Assembly (NCBI RefSeq): GCF_000208925.1
Contig: NW_001914903.1
Location: 1 to 64,000, forward strand
Direction: 5' to 3'
DNA from: Entamoeba histolytica HM-1:IMSS
Lineage: Eukaryota; Evosea; Mastigamoebida; Endamoebidae
DNA length: 64,000 nt
Below the pieces are notes generated by a model. That model saw only the letters and a list, made by a program, of their open reading frames with translations. It was not told the DNA's origin and ran no database searches. Below, in pieces: positions 42,238-53,100 of this stretch (within the stretch, counting starts at the first letter, position 1; every line of letters begins with the position of its first letter). The position numbers and the translations under genes were made by a program.

Positions 42238-44310
42238 TTATTTAAATAACCGACCACTGAAACTTGAACCTAATTTCTTTGATGTTGTAGTTGTAGTACC
42301 TCTTCGGATTAATTCTGAAGAGTCTGGAATTGGTTCATCTATTATAGGAACTTGATGATATGTGATAATATTAAAAATACGGGTATTAATTTCAGATGCA
42401 ATAGGATCAATTAATCCATCACCTGAAACTAAATGACGTTCATCTTGTTTAACCCCATCAAAATATTTAGGGGCAATAGCATTAAATTTATTGTAGTCAA
42501 TTTCCATATCAGATCTTAATGGAGGTTGATTATTTTCAGTATACATTTTAATCAACTTTGTTAATAATTCAAAACCATAAGGAATCTCAAATGGAAGAAT
42601 TACTTCCCATTTTAATTTTCTTTTATCACTTTGGAGTGCAACTTCAACAAAGTTTTCTGTATTAAATAATGAAAGAATATTGTCAAAATCTGCATATGGC
42701 ATTTCAACTAATTCATCTACATCAATTGTAACTCTATTTGTAACTGCTTTAATTCTATCACCAGGAAGAATACCATCTTTTGGCATTGGTGTTTCTGTCA
42801 TGACTCTAGCAACATCAGGATCATTAGCATTATCACATTTACTAAGTAAGTTCTTAATTTTTTTGATAATTCTTTCAGCATTATTTACATCTCTAAGGTC
42901 ATGTTTATTTGGATTAATGATAGTGTCAACAATATTTTTAACATACTCTATTGTTTCCATTCTTTCAGTATGTTTTTCCATTTCAAGTCTTTTAATACTT
43001 CTTGAGTCATCTCCCGTACGTTCAGGGGTTGAAGTATAAGTAAAAGCATCTAATTTAGCATCGAAACTTAAACTTAATTCATCTTTATCACTATTAACGT
43101 CAAGAGATAACAATTTATCTAAAACAGTAATTTCTGTTGATGATTTATCAATAGTTTTTGAATAATCCATTGAAGTTGATTGATACATTGCACCTAATTT
43201 TTGATTAATAACAGAAGTAACTGCAGTAGCAGAACTAATTGAAACTGAGTTTTGGTCATCTTCATTTTTTTCTTCTTCCATCTCATCAAATTTTTGTTCT
43301 TCATTAATATCTTCTTTAGGTAATTGATCTTTAGCAGAATATATTTCATCTTGAGTAAATGGTTGACCATCTAAAGAGACGTTTAATGAAATTTGAGGAG
43401 TTCCAAAATCATCTTCATCTTCTTCAAACATAAATGGTGGTAAATTTTTACAAATTTCAATACGATAATCATCAATATTACAAATATCATTTCCATCTAA
43501 TATAATTGATTTAATATTAAACATTTTTCTAAACACATATTGGACATTACTTAAATCTAATATTCTATTATTTGCACAACTCTAACTAAGATAAGTATAT
43601 ATATTATTTTATTAATTATTATAACAAACAAGTTCTCTTAAATTAAAACATTTTTTAAATATATTAATATCCATTAATTGATTATTATCAAAAGATAACA
43701 CTGAAATAGACAATGGATTTGATATATAAACTGATGTAATTTGATTATTATCAGCAATAAAAGCGTCAAGAGGACGTTCTGTGATATTATTAATCTTTTC
43801 AATTTTATTATTACTAACATCTAATACTCTTAAATTTGGGAATACAACTTCATTAAAAATATCTTCTAATTCAGTTAGTCCACAATTAGTTAAAGAAAAC
43901 TCTTCTAAATTTTCCCATTTAGCAGTTGGTATATTCATTAGTAATGAAATAGATTGTAAAATAATATTATCTAAATGTAAAGTTTTAAGGTTCTTATAAA
44001 TATAATCTTTTGTTAAATCAACACAACCACCAATGTTTTGTATTTTCAATGATTCTAATTGACAATATTTACAAAATTCAAGTAATAAAATATCATTGTT
44101 TTCTTTCTTCATTTGTTCATCTTCTCCATCTTCTTCTTGTGTAATAATTAAACACTTAATTGGAGCTGCCATCTCTTTCATATCACAAAAGGAAAATTCT
44201 GGATGACTAAGTCCATTAATTAACATAACAACTGATGGAGTAAGTTGAATAAATTTTCCTTGATCAATTTGTTGTTTTATTTTAGTAATTTCATTCTTAA
44301 CTTCTTCCAT
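42238..44310 (-). CDS. Leucine-rich-repeat protein with long acidic/helical C-terminus
   Basis: Exons 44310-43630 and 43581-42238 join in phase 0 over a 48-nt intron (GTTTGT...TTAG), giving 674 residues; the join NLRELSCANNRILDL restores an LRR. Residues 90-280 hold about six LRRs (LKTLHLDNI, LEEFSLTNCGL, LRVLDVSNNKI and similar). The rest has an acidic stretch (FEEDEDDFGTP) and a conserved-looking segment WEVILPFEIPYGFELLTKLIKMY near residue 560. No catalytic domain recognised. LRRs suggest a protein-protein scaffold. An earlier TAG for the 3' splice site would put a stop right after it, so the later TAG is used. Confidence 0.8.
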
Positions 44311-44559
44311 TCTTTTTTTTTATTTTTTCAGTTCATTTCTTCATAATTTTTTTATTTTTTCTTTATTTTTTTATTAAGTTTTGATTTTTTAGTTTTTATA
44401 TTAAGTTCTTTAATGAAAACATCAAACAAATGATTTCTACAATCAAGTTTATATGACGTGTTATCTTTTCATTCAACCAGGGTTTTTAAATTCTTTAAGC
44501 TAATTAAGAAAGAAACTAAAAAAAAGGAACTTCATCAAAAAAAGAAATTAAAATATTTT

Positions 44560-45081
44560 ATGAGAAGAATCAATACTGTTGCTGTTAAACGATTAACAAC
44601 TGAATATAAAAAATTAACACAAGACCCACCTCCAGGTATTACTGCTGGACCTATAAGTGAAAGTGATCTTTTTGTTTGGGAAGCTGTTATTATTGGACCT
44701 GAAGGGACTGAGTATGAAGGAGGAATATTAACAGCAAAATTAGTATTTCCACCAGATTATCCAATGAACCCACCAAAGATGACATTTACTTGTCCAATGT
44801 GGCATCCAAATATTTATCCAAATGGTGATGTTTGTATTTCTATTCTTCACCCACCAACAGAAGATCCTACTCATTATGAACAAATAAGTGAACGATGGAG
44901 TCCTGTTCAAAATATTGAAAAAATCCTTCTTTCAGTTATGTCTCTTTTATCTTGTCCAAATTGTGAATCACCAGCAAATGTTGATGCTGCTGTTATGTAT
45001 CGAACCAAACGAGATAAATATATTAAGAAATGCAAAGAGTGTGTTGAACAATCAAAATCAAGATACCGTTCTAAAAATTAA
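44560..45081 (+). CDS. Ubiquitin-conjugating enzyme E2, Ubc7/UBE2G type
   Basis: 173 residues from MRRINTVAVKRL. The HPN motif (82-84) precedes catalytic Cys92 in NGDVCISILHPP. The loop PPTEDPTHYEQISERWSPVQ is the acidic insert that marks the Ubc7/UBE2G/Cdc34 group. In yeast and animals Ubc7-type E2s serve ER-associated degradation. The in-frame ATG at 44458 adds 34 Lys-rich residues and lies upstream of a GAAC-like element (AAAAAGGAACTTCATCA), so the later start is preferred. The C-terminus is basic (KSRYRSKN) and has no membrane anchor. Confidence 0.92.
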   Translation: MRRINTVAVKRLTTEYKKLTQDPPPGITAGPISESDLFVWEAVIIGPEGTEYEGGILTAKLVFPPDYPMNPPKMTFTCPMWHPNIYPNGDVCISILHPPTEDPTHYEQISERWSPVQNIEKILLSVMSLLSCPNCESPANVDAAVMYRTKRDKYIKKCKECVEQSKSRYRSKN

Positions 45082-45155
45082 GTTGAATTAAATTTATAAA
45101 AATACTTCTTCTTTCTTTTTTTTTTCTTTTTAAACTTAGTTTGTTTAATTTAAAT

Positions 45156-47042
45156 TTAATCAATCCATTCAAGTGAAAAACGAACTTCTTTTTGATTTTT
45201 AATATAATATGCTTTTTCATTTCTAATATCATTTTGATAATGAATTGTCCATTCTAATTCATTTGGAACTTTCTCTGGTGTCCATCCTAAGTTTGTAAAT
45301 AATTCTATTCCTTCACTCAATGATATTTTTATTTCATAATGAATATAATGTTCATCACTTGATTTCATTTGGAATAATTTATTAATTATATTAACTATAT
45401 CAAAATTAGGTAATCGTTTCTCTATATCAATAAAGGCAAAATACCTTTTTTCAAATGAATTAAACCATTCTAACATATGATTTAATGATTTATTACTTTC
45501 ACTATTACTAATATTAAATGCTTCTTCTAAATTATTGTCATTAATAATATTTCTTTCTAATTCTCTTCTAATGTCATATGAAAGATCACATGCCTCTCTA
45601 TTAAAATATGAATGACAAATTAAAGATGGATTAAAAACAGTATTTGAATGTGTTAATAATAGTGGAGTTGTAATAAGTAAAGTTTGAAGATAATCAAAGA
45701 AATATTGTTGAGGAGAAATAGATTCAAGTACATTTAATAACTTTTCTAATTCTTCTTGAACATCAATAAAATGATGAGGAATAACATCCATTAAATTTCC
45801 TTGACATACTTCAAAATATCTTGCTAAAACATCATCAGAATATATTGTTCTATTTAAAAAAGGACTTGGATGAGTTTCATTATATTGTTTTCTCATAATT
45901 TTATACCAATCTAAAAACTGTTCTAAAGTAGGATGATTTTGTTGATGAAGAGTAAGAAAATATCGAGTGTCTTTAACAAGAATTATTTGTAAATCTTTTT
46001 CACTTGGTTGTGAAAAAGCAAATCCAATTTCAAGTAATTCATCATTGTCACGTTCAATTTGGTTATTACTAATTTCTAATATATAATTAATAGCACAAAG
46101 AATATTATAAATTTTTGGATATTCTTTCTTTGGTAATGAACCACATCCATAAATATGATTTATATTTATATATTCTTTTATTATTTCTACAAAATTATGA
46201 TAAAGATTTCTATGTTCTAATAAGTCATGACAATGATAAACTGCATATTGACAATATAATGAAAATATAGAATTATATGGAATCATCTTTTCTCTTTTAA
46301 TTTCTTCAAAATCAAATTTTTCACATAAAAATGAAATAAAACTTAGTTTTGTATGATATTTTTTATGTAAATATATTTCTTTAATATCTCTTTTATTAGC
46401 TTCAGATAACATATCGCTAATTTGTTGAAATTTAGTATAATACATAGGAAGTATTTCAGTTTCTCCATCAATTATAATTTTCCATTGTGATGAATTAGTA
46501 AATAAAAATTCATCAGTATTTGATACATATGCTTCAAGACATATTTTATCAAAATAATTTAATCCTCTACAATAACACATTTTATTATCATTTAATGGTG
46601 GGCTATTTATATAATATTTATGTACTGTTTCATATTCTAATTCATTTCCAATACCATACATCATTTCTTCAAATTCTTTTAATGAATTATAACTCAAACC
46701 ATTTCTACTTCCTTCAGAAATAAACATCTTTCCTTGTGGTCCTGTACCAATTATAATTTCTATTGTTTCAACAAATATTATAGATTGAGGAAATGCTTGT
46801 TTCCCAGCAGCTAGAATAAATCTCATAAGTTCATCACCAACACGTTCTTCTATAGTAATTTTAATGTAATTAGAACAATGAAAAAAAGGATGACTTGTTG
46901 AAATAGTTTTTAAATGGATATGATAAATATCAGATTTAATTTTATAAACAATATTAGTATTATTTCTCTCCATATCACGTATTAATTGTTCAAATGGTGT
47001 TTTCACAGAATTGTCAATATAATCTCTTCCAACAGCTTTCAT
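45156..47042 (-). CDS. 628-residue protein of unknown function
   Basis: Begins MKAVGRDYIDNSVK and is open for 628 residues. An upstream in-frame ATG at 47072 exists, but it precedes a GAAC-plus-initiator motif (GAAGAACTAAATTCA) at 47054-47068, so the 47042 start gives the short leader typical of this genome. The protein is rich in aromatic and acidic residues and appears all-helical from about residue 200. No signal peptide, membrane segment, coiled coil or catalytic motif is evident. Residues 15-110 may form a mixed alpha/beta domain (SIIFVETIEIIIGTGPQGK). I do not recognise it. Confidence 0.75.
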   Translation of the reverse strand: MKAVGRDYIDNSVKTPFEQLIRDMERNNTNIVYKIKSDIYHIHLKTISTSHPFFHCSNYIKITIEERVGDELMRFILAAGKQAFPQSIIFVETIEIIIGTGPQGKMFISEGSRNGLSYNSLKEFEEMMYGIGNELEYETVHKYYINSPPLNDNKMCYCRGLNYFDKICLEAYVSNTDEFLFTNSSQWKIIIDGETEILPMYYTKFQQISDMLSEANKRDIKEIYLHKKYHTKLSFISFLCEKFDFEEIKREKMIPYNSIFSLYCQYAVYHCHDLLEHRNLYHNFVEIIKEYININHIYGCGSLPKKEYPKIYNILCAINYILEISNNQIERDNDELLEIGFAFSQPSEKDLQIILVKDTRYFLTLHQQNHPTLEQFLDWYKIMRKQYNETHPSPFLNRTIYSDDVLARYFEVCQGNLMDVIPHHFIDVQEELEKLLNVLESISPQQYFFDYLQTLLITTPLLLTHSNTVFNPSLICHSYFNREACDLSYDIRRELERNIINDNNLEEAFNISNSESNKSLNHMLEWFNSFEKRYFAFIDIEKRLPNFDIVNIINKLFQMKSSDEHYIHYEIKISLSEGIELFTNLGWTPEKVPNELEWTIHYQNDIRNEKAYYIKNQKEVRFSLEWID

Positions 47043-47053
47043 TATATTTAAAA

Positions 47054-47068
47054 TGAATTTAGTTCTTC
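47054..47068 (-). promoter_or_regulatory. GAAC plus initiator just upstream of the unknown gene
   Basis: On the minus strand GAAGAACTAAATTCA combines the GAAC core with the AAATTCA initiator word, 11-12 nt before the ATG at 47042. It overlaps the first codons of the longer ORF, which argues against that longer start. Confidence 0.5.
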
Positions 47069-47153
47069 TCAAATCTTATTTTTCAAAAAAGAAAAATTAT
47101 AAAGAAATAAAATAATTAATACAAACTAAAAAATTAAAATAAATTATGTTTAA

Positions 47154-50100
47154 TTAATCTTCACTTAAGAGTGTATTAAAAGCAAAATTTAAGACTTGCA
47201 TTATTTCATTTATACTTAATCTTTCTTGTGGATTATTTTGCCAACATTTACAAATTAGAATATAATACCAATCTGGCATTCCTTCAGGTTGTAATAACCT
47301 TTTTCCATCACAAACAAAATCAGCAATTTTCCATGGAAATTTAAATTCTTCAACTGGATATGCTTTATCCCATTTCCATATTTCATATAATACAATAGAA
47401 AATGAAAATATATCAATAGGAGTTCCATATTTTGATTGACATAAGATTTCTGGAGCCATATAAGCAGGTGTTCCAACTGATTTTGTAAAGGTTATGTTTG
47501 TTAATAATAAATTAAAATTCCTTGAAGATCCAAAATCTGTTAACTTTGTATTAACAGCAACACCTTCTTCTAAAGAAAATATTAAAATATTATCAGGTTT
47601 AATATCACGATGAAGAATTCCATTTGAATGAAGGTATTGAATACCTTTTGCAGTATCTATCATAAATTTAATTTTTAATCGAGGTTTTAAATGTAAGTTT
47701 TTATTTTTCATCAAATCTCTTAATGACCCATACTTTGCAAATTCAGTAACAATACACATCTTACTTGGAATAAATACTGCTCCATAGAAATAAACAATAT
47801 AGTCTGACCTAAACTTATCTAACATATCAATTTCTTTTTCAAATTCTTCTAATTCATCTTCTTCACATTGTAATTGTTTTAATCTTTTAATCGCAACTTT
47901 ATTTCCTCTAAATATTCCAAGATAAACAATTCCAAATGATCCTTCTCCTATTTTCTTTTCTTCTATTAAATCATCGTAGTCAATATGAGTAGACATTTGT
48001 GTTGTATAACTGAATGAAATAATATCATTCATTTTATATTTTTTATGTGAAGAATTAGAAATTATAACAATTGAATCATTCATACTTCCTGAACATAATG
48101 GTGTAATATAAATTTCAACTTCACATGCTTCTCCTTCAGGAAGACATATAGTTTGTGGGACTATTCTTAATGAATATTTAGGATATTGTGTTTCAATATA
48201 AGTAAATTGTATAAAAATTTTATTTTTTGAATCATTACCAACATACAATATTGTTCTTGATTCTACACCTACGGGTAATCTATCAGGACCTTCATCAAAT
48301 AAAAGTGATTGTTTATCAAATACTAATGGAGAATAATTATTAAATTTATAAAAATGAATATTAGAATATCTTATTGAAAAAATGTTTAATCCAGAATCAA
48401 TATTAATATATCCACTTGACAAATCATTTTTTTTATATTTATTAATTTTAATAGCAATGTATATAATTATACCTATTATTATTGCTGAAATTGATATAAA
48501 TATAATCAAACTAATAAGTATAACTGCAATAATATTAACAGTACAATTATTGTTTTTAAGATGATAAAAGAATGAACATTTAGTACATATTTGACCATCT
48601 GATGTAATACAATGTTCAATAGTTGAAATAGAAACACATTTTTGTTTATCATTTTTATTTAAAACATATTCTTTATTACATTTAATACATTGTATCGAAG
48701 TACAATGCTTACAATTAGCTTCACATGTTGTACAATGAGAGTCTTGAGTAATTCTATATCCATTTTCACATGAAATACATCCAACAGTATAATCAACTTT
48801 TAAACAATGTTCAAGCTCTGAAATTGGAGAACATTTCACTCCATTAAGATAATATCCTTCACTACAATTAGTACATCCAGAAAAAGAACATTGAATACAT
48901 TCACCAAATACCTTACAACTTGAACAGGTTGTTTTATTAATAAAATAACCATCTTCACATATAACACAACCTGCATCATTGAAAAAAGGTATTAGACAAT
49001 GTGTTTGATTGGAATATATACACAAATAAGATTGAACAATGTATCCTTGATCACAACTGATACATCCTTGTGATGTACAAGAAGTACAATTATCTGGACA
49101 ATTAACACATTTCATTGAGTCATCTAAATAATATTTTGTTTCACAAAGTGAACAACGTCCATTTTTATATTCGACACAATGAGCTTGTTCCATCACTTCA
49201 TTTGTTATTTTCTCACATAATCCTCTAACTAAAATAAATTCAGATAAACATTTTTCACATGTATTTTCATTTAAACAATAAGAACATCCATCAATACATT
49301 TTGTACATTGACCCTTGCTTAAATAAAATCCTTCTTCACATTGGTAGCATTGTGATTTGTTTGTTGTTTCTAAACAATGACATTGTTCTTTAGAAATGCA
49401 TTGACCATTTGAAAGAATAACATAACCTTCTTCACATAGATGACATGTCTGTTCATCACATAATAAACAATGACCATAACGTTCTGAACAATTGTGACAG
49501 ATTCCTTCAATAGATACATATCCATTTTGACATTTTGATTGTTTTCCATAAATATATAACTCAACTGAGCTTGAATTAATACAAGAAATCCCATCCCATG
49601 TGGTATTTTTCTCACATAATATACAAGTATTATTATCACAAACTAAACAATTTGATGGACATGGTTTACAATTACCTGAAGATACATCAAATTGATATCC
49701 ATCTACACATTTCATACAAACACTGGTTTTCCATTCACATAAATCATATGATGAAGACAAAACACAATTATTCATTGTATTTAAAGAATAATTGGTCATA
49801 CAACTGAGGCATTGAGTGAAATTACAAGTATTACAAAATTCAAATTTTTTTGAACATTCTTTACAAATACCATTTTCCAAATAATGAGTTGAACTACATT
49901 GATAACAATGAAAACCATATGAGATACACAATGGGTCAGTGGGTTCAATAGTTGAACATGTTCCATTTGCATTTCTGTAATAATGTGACTCATCACATAT
50001 TAGACAATTTGTTGTTTCAACAAAGTATTGAACAAAACAATTTCCATTTGGTTCAATCAAAAATGAGTTACTAATTCCAGTTTTGAGAATAGAATACATT

Positions 50101-53100
50101 AAAGGATTTGTTGATAAAATTAATGTACCATCAGTAGAATAAACATTAACTGGTGTATCTAACATATTAAATGAAAGAGTGGAGTGTGTTGTATTTAATA
50201 TTAATTTTTGAACATTTTGTTCAATTGATATAGTCTTTTTAATTATATCAGTAATTATGATATTCTTTTCAATAATTAATGTTGAAGGATTAACTCCATT
50301 CAATGAATAAACATTGTTAGAATAACTTGATTTAATTGTTACTGTACAATTAGGACTAACTGCATTACAGGGACATGAATAGTCAGGATAATCGTTAATA
50401 TCTACATACAAATAATCACCAGTTACATAACAAAATTGTTGAATCAAATTGAGTTTTCTACAAGTATTTTCATTGTCTTCAGCACCAAGTAAAATAACTC
50501 GTTTATCACATGAAAGTGGGAATGTACTTTTAATACTTCTTGATCCAACTCTAACTAATATAATGATGTTGTTTGTATTATTAATCTGAGGATTTAAATT
50601 AAAATAAATTTGATTTGGGGATGGGTTAATAGAGAAAACCTCGTTTTGAATATCATAGTCTGAAATAATTGAATTAAGTTGAATTTGATTAACAGTTTCT
50701 GTGATAGAGATTGTATTATTACTAAATACTAATTTGTTAATACTGATATCTGTTAATATTTTGATTGGATTTGTAACATTAAGTGTATTAATCAAATTTC
50801 CTTTTAAACTTGTTTGTATTTCTGATTGGTGTATTTCTAATAAATCAATATCATCGAAAGTGATTATATTATTTGAACATAATGAATTTAATGAAATACT
50901 GAAATGGTTTGATTTCATTGTTACAATTCCACTTTGGTAAAGAATAAGATTTGACTCTAACTTAAGTTGAACCTTTTCACAATTCATATAAAGTTCATTC
51001 TGTGGTATAAAATAACACTCATTCCCTTGACAAGGGCAATAACTTATACTAAATGTTGAATTAAACCATTTAGAATTAATATTACAAGTCACTTCATTAT
51101 TAATATCATTTATTGGACAAATTCTCATTAATGTTTCATTACTTAAATTTATTTTTTTGTATTTTTCTTGTATTGTTTCTATAACACTTCTAATCTTTTT
51201 AGATGAAAGTAATTCAAAACATCCCATCTGTTGAGGATCTATTTCAATTTTATTAACATTCATTTTACCAATTCCCCTTTCTTGAAAAATAACTTCTTTA
51301 TTTATATTACTAATTAAATGCATATTTAATTTATCAATGGTCATTAGTTCATTTAGATATATACGAGAATTAGAATTTACATTAATACTATTACATTTTA
51401 TAGGTGTCTGGATGGTAATATCAAAATCATCAAACACACATTTATTAAATGAAATAAATAAATTTCCATTTATTGTTGTAGTTGAATCGGTAAACAAGAG
51501 ACTATTCCAATGAGTATTATTTTTTTCTATTCTCAATTCTTTTCCAATCACTACTAAATTCCTTGTTATTTCTGCTTGGTCATAAAAACAATCAAATACA
51601 TCAAATGTGTCTGAGTCATTAATTAAACTTGTCTTGCAATCACATCCAATACTATTATTCTTAAACCCAAATCTTGAATAATTATTGTCATTACACACTA
51701 TTCCAATAATACCAGAAAATATTTCACAAGTACTATTTGATGCAATAAATAATATTGCATTATTATTAACATTTGTAGTAATTAAGTCTTTAATGATGCT
51801 CTTTTGAGAAAACCTCAGATATTCAACTCTTTCTGGATTGTAAGAAAAGTCTAATGTTTCAATCCTGATATTAATATCAAATATAACAGGTGACTTATGT
51901 TTATAATAACCAACAGTCATTTCTTTTCCATTTATAAGAGTCATGTCAGTTGTTCTAACATCAATTTCTTTCCATTTTACAGGAGTGTCAACAGTAAATA
52001 CATTATTATTAACAACAAGTGTTCTTTCAGTACTGAATTCTAAACAATCGTTTTGTACAAAAATATCACCTTTTCGTTGACAATCACAATTAATAGATTT
52101 ATTAGTTACCAACGTATATCTATTTAATGTTCCTTTACACTGAAGAGAAACAGTTTGTAACTCATTAGATAAAATACCAACAAAAAGAACCTTTGTAGAA
52201 TCTAGTGTAGTAATAACTTCATTAATGACAATATCATTTCCAAAGTTAAGAAAAGGATTGTAGTCATTAATTACCAATGTAGTAATCTCCATTCTCCCAT
52301 TCAGCTTAAAATCAAATTTTGGTTCAAAACTTGTTACATTAAGAAAGTGTGTTGTTAACACAATTGGTTTTGTAACCATTAACATATCCCATTGTTCTGG
52401 GCCTTCGTATATTGACTCTGAATTAATAATAAGACACAAATAAGGAGAATATAATAAACAGTCCCACTGACCAAATGTTGAATTACTCCATACACAATCA
52501 CAACCAATTTGTTGTAATGATATTCTGTAATATTTATCTTCTATAAAACAATTGGAATAGAAAGGAGTAGGCTGTTTTATAGAAGATAGGAAAAGTACTT
52601 GGTTAGTAATATTAAACATTATATCTATTTGTGAAATTTGAACATTTCCATCAATTTTAATTTGTGGAATAATATCTCCATATTGCATTAGTTTAATAAA
52701 TGAATTATTACCGAAAATATTAAGGTTAGACAAACATTGGATGGTATTTATTTGAACTGTATTTAAGTAAAATGAAATATCACCTTTAGGAATGATTTTA
52801 TTCCAATCACTTTGTATTTCAACTCCATCTTCTATAAGAACATCTCGTGACTTAGAATAATCTGCACAGTCCCATAAGTTATAATTACTTGTTAAATTCA
52901 AAATTTTATCTTTTGAAGAACATTCACATTTTGAAGTTAGTCTATAACTAATTCTAAATGGACTTATTTCACATGAACTAAATGTGTTTGTTGGATTTGT
53001 TAATTTAGAATTTGAAATATAAAACCAATCATCTGGCATAGTGACAGTTTCTATTGATGTGTCCCAAACAGCCACTTTATATTTGTCTGTTATATTTAAT

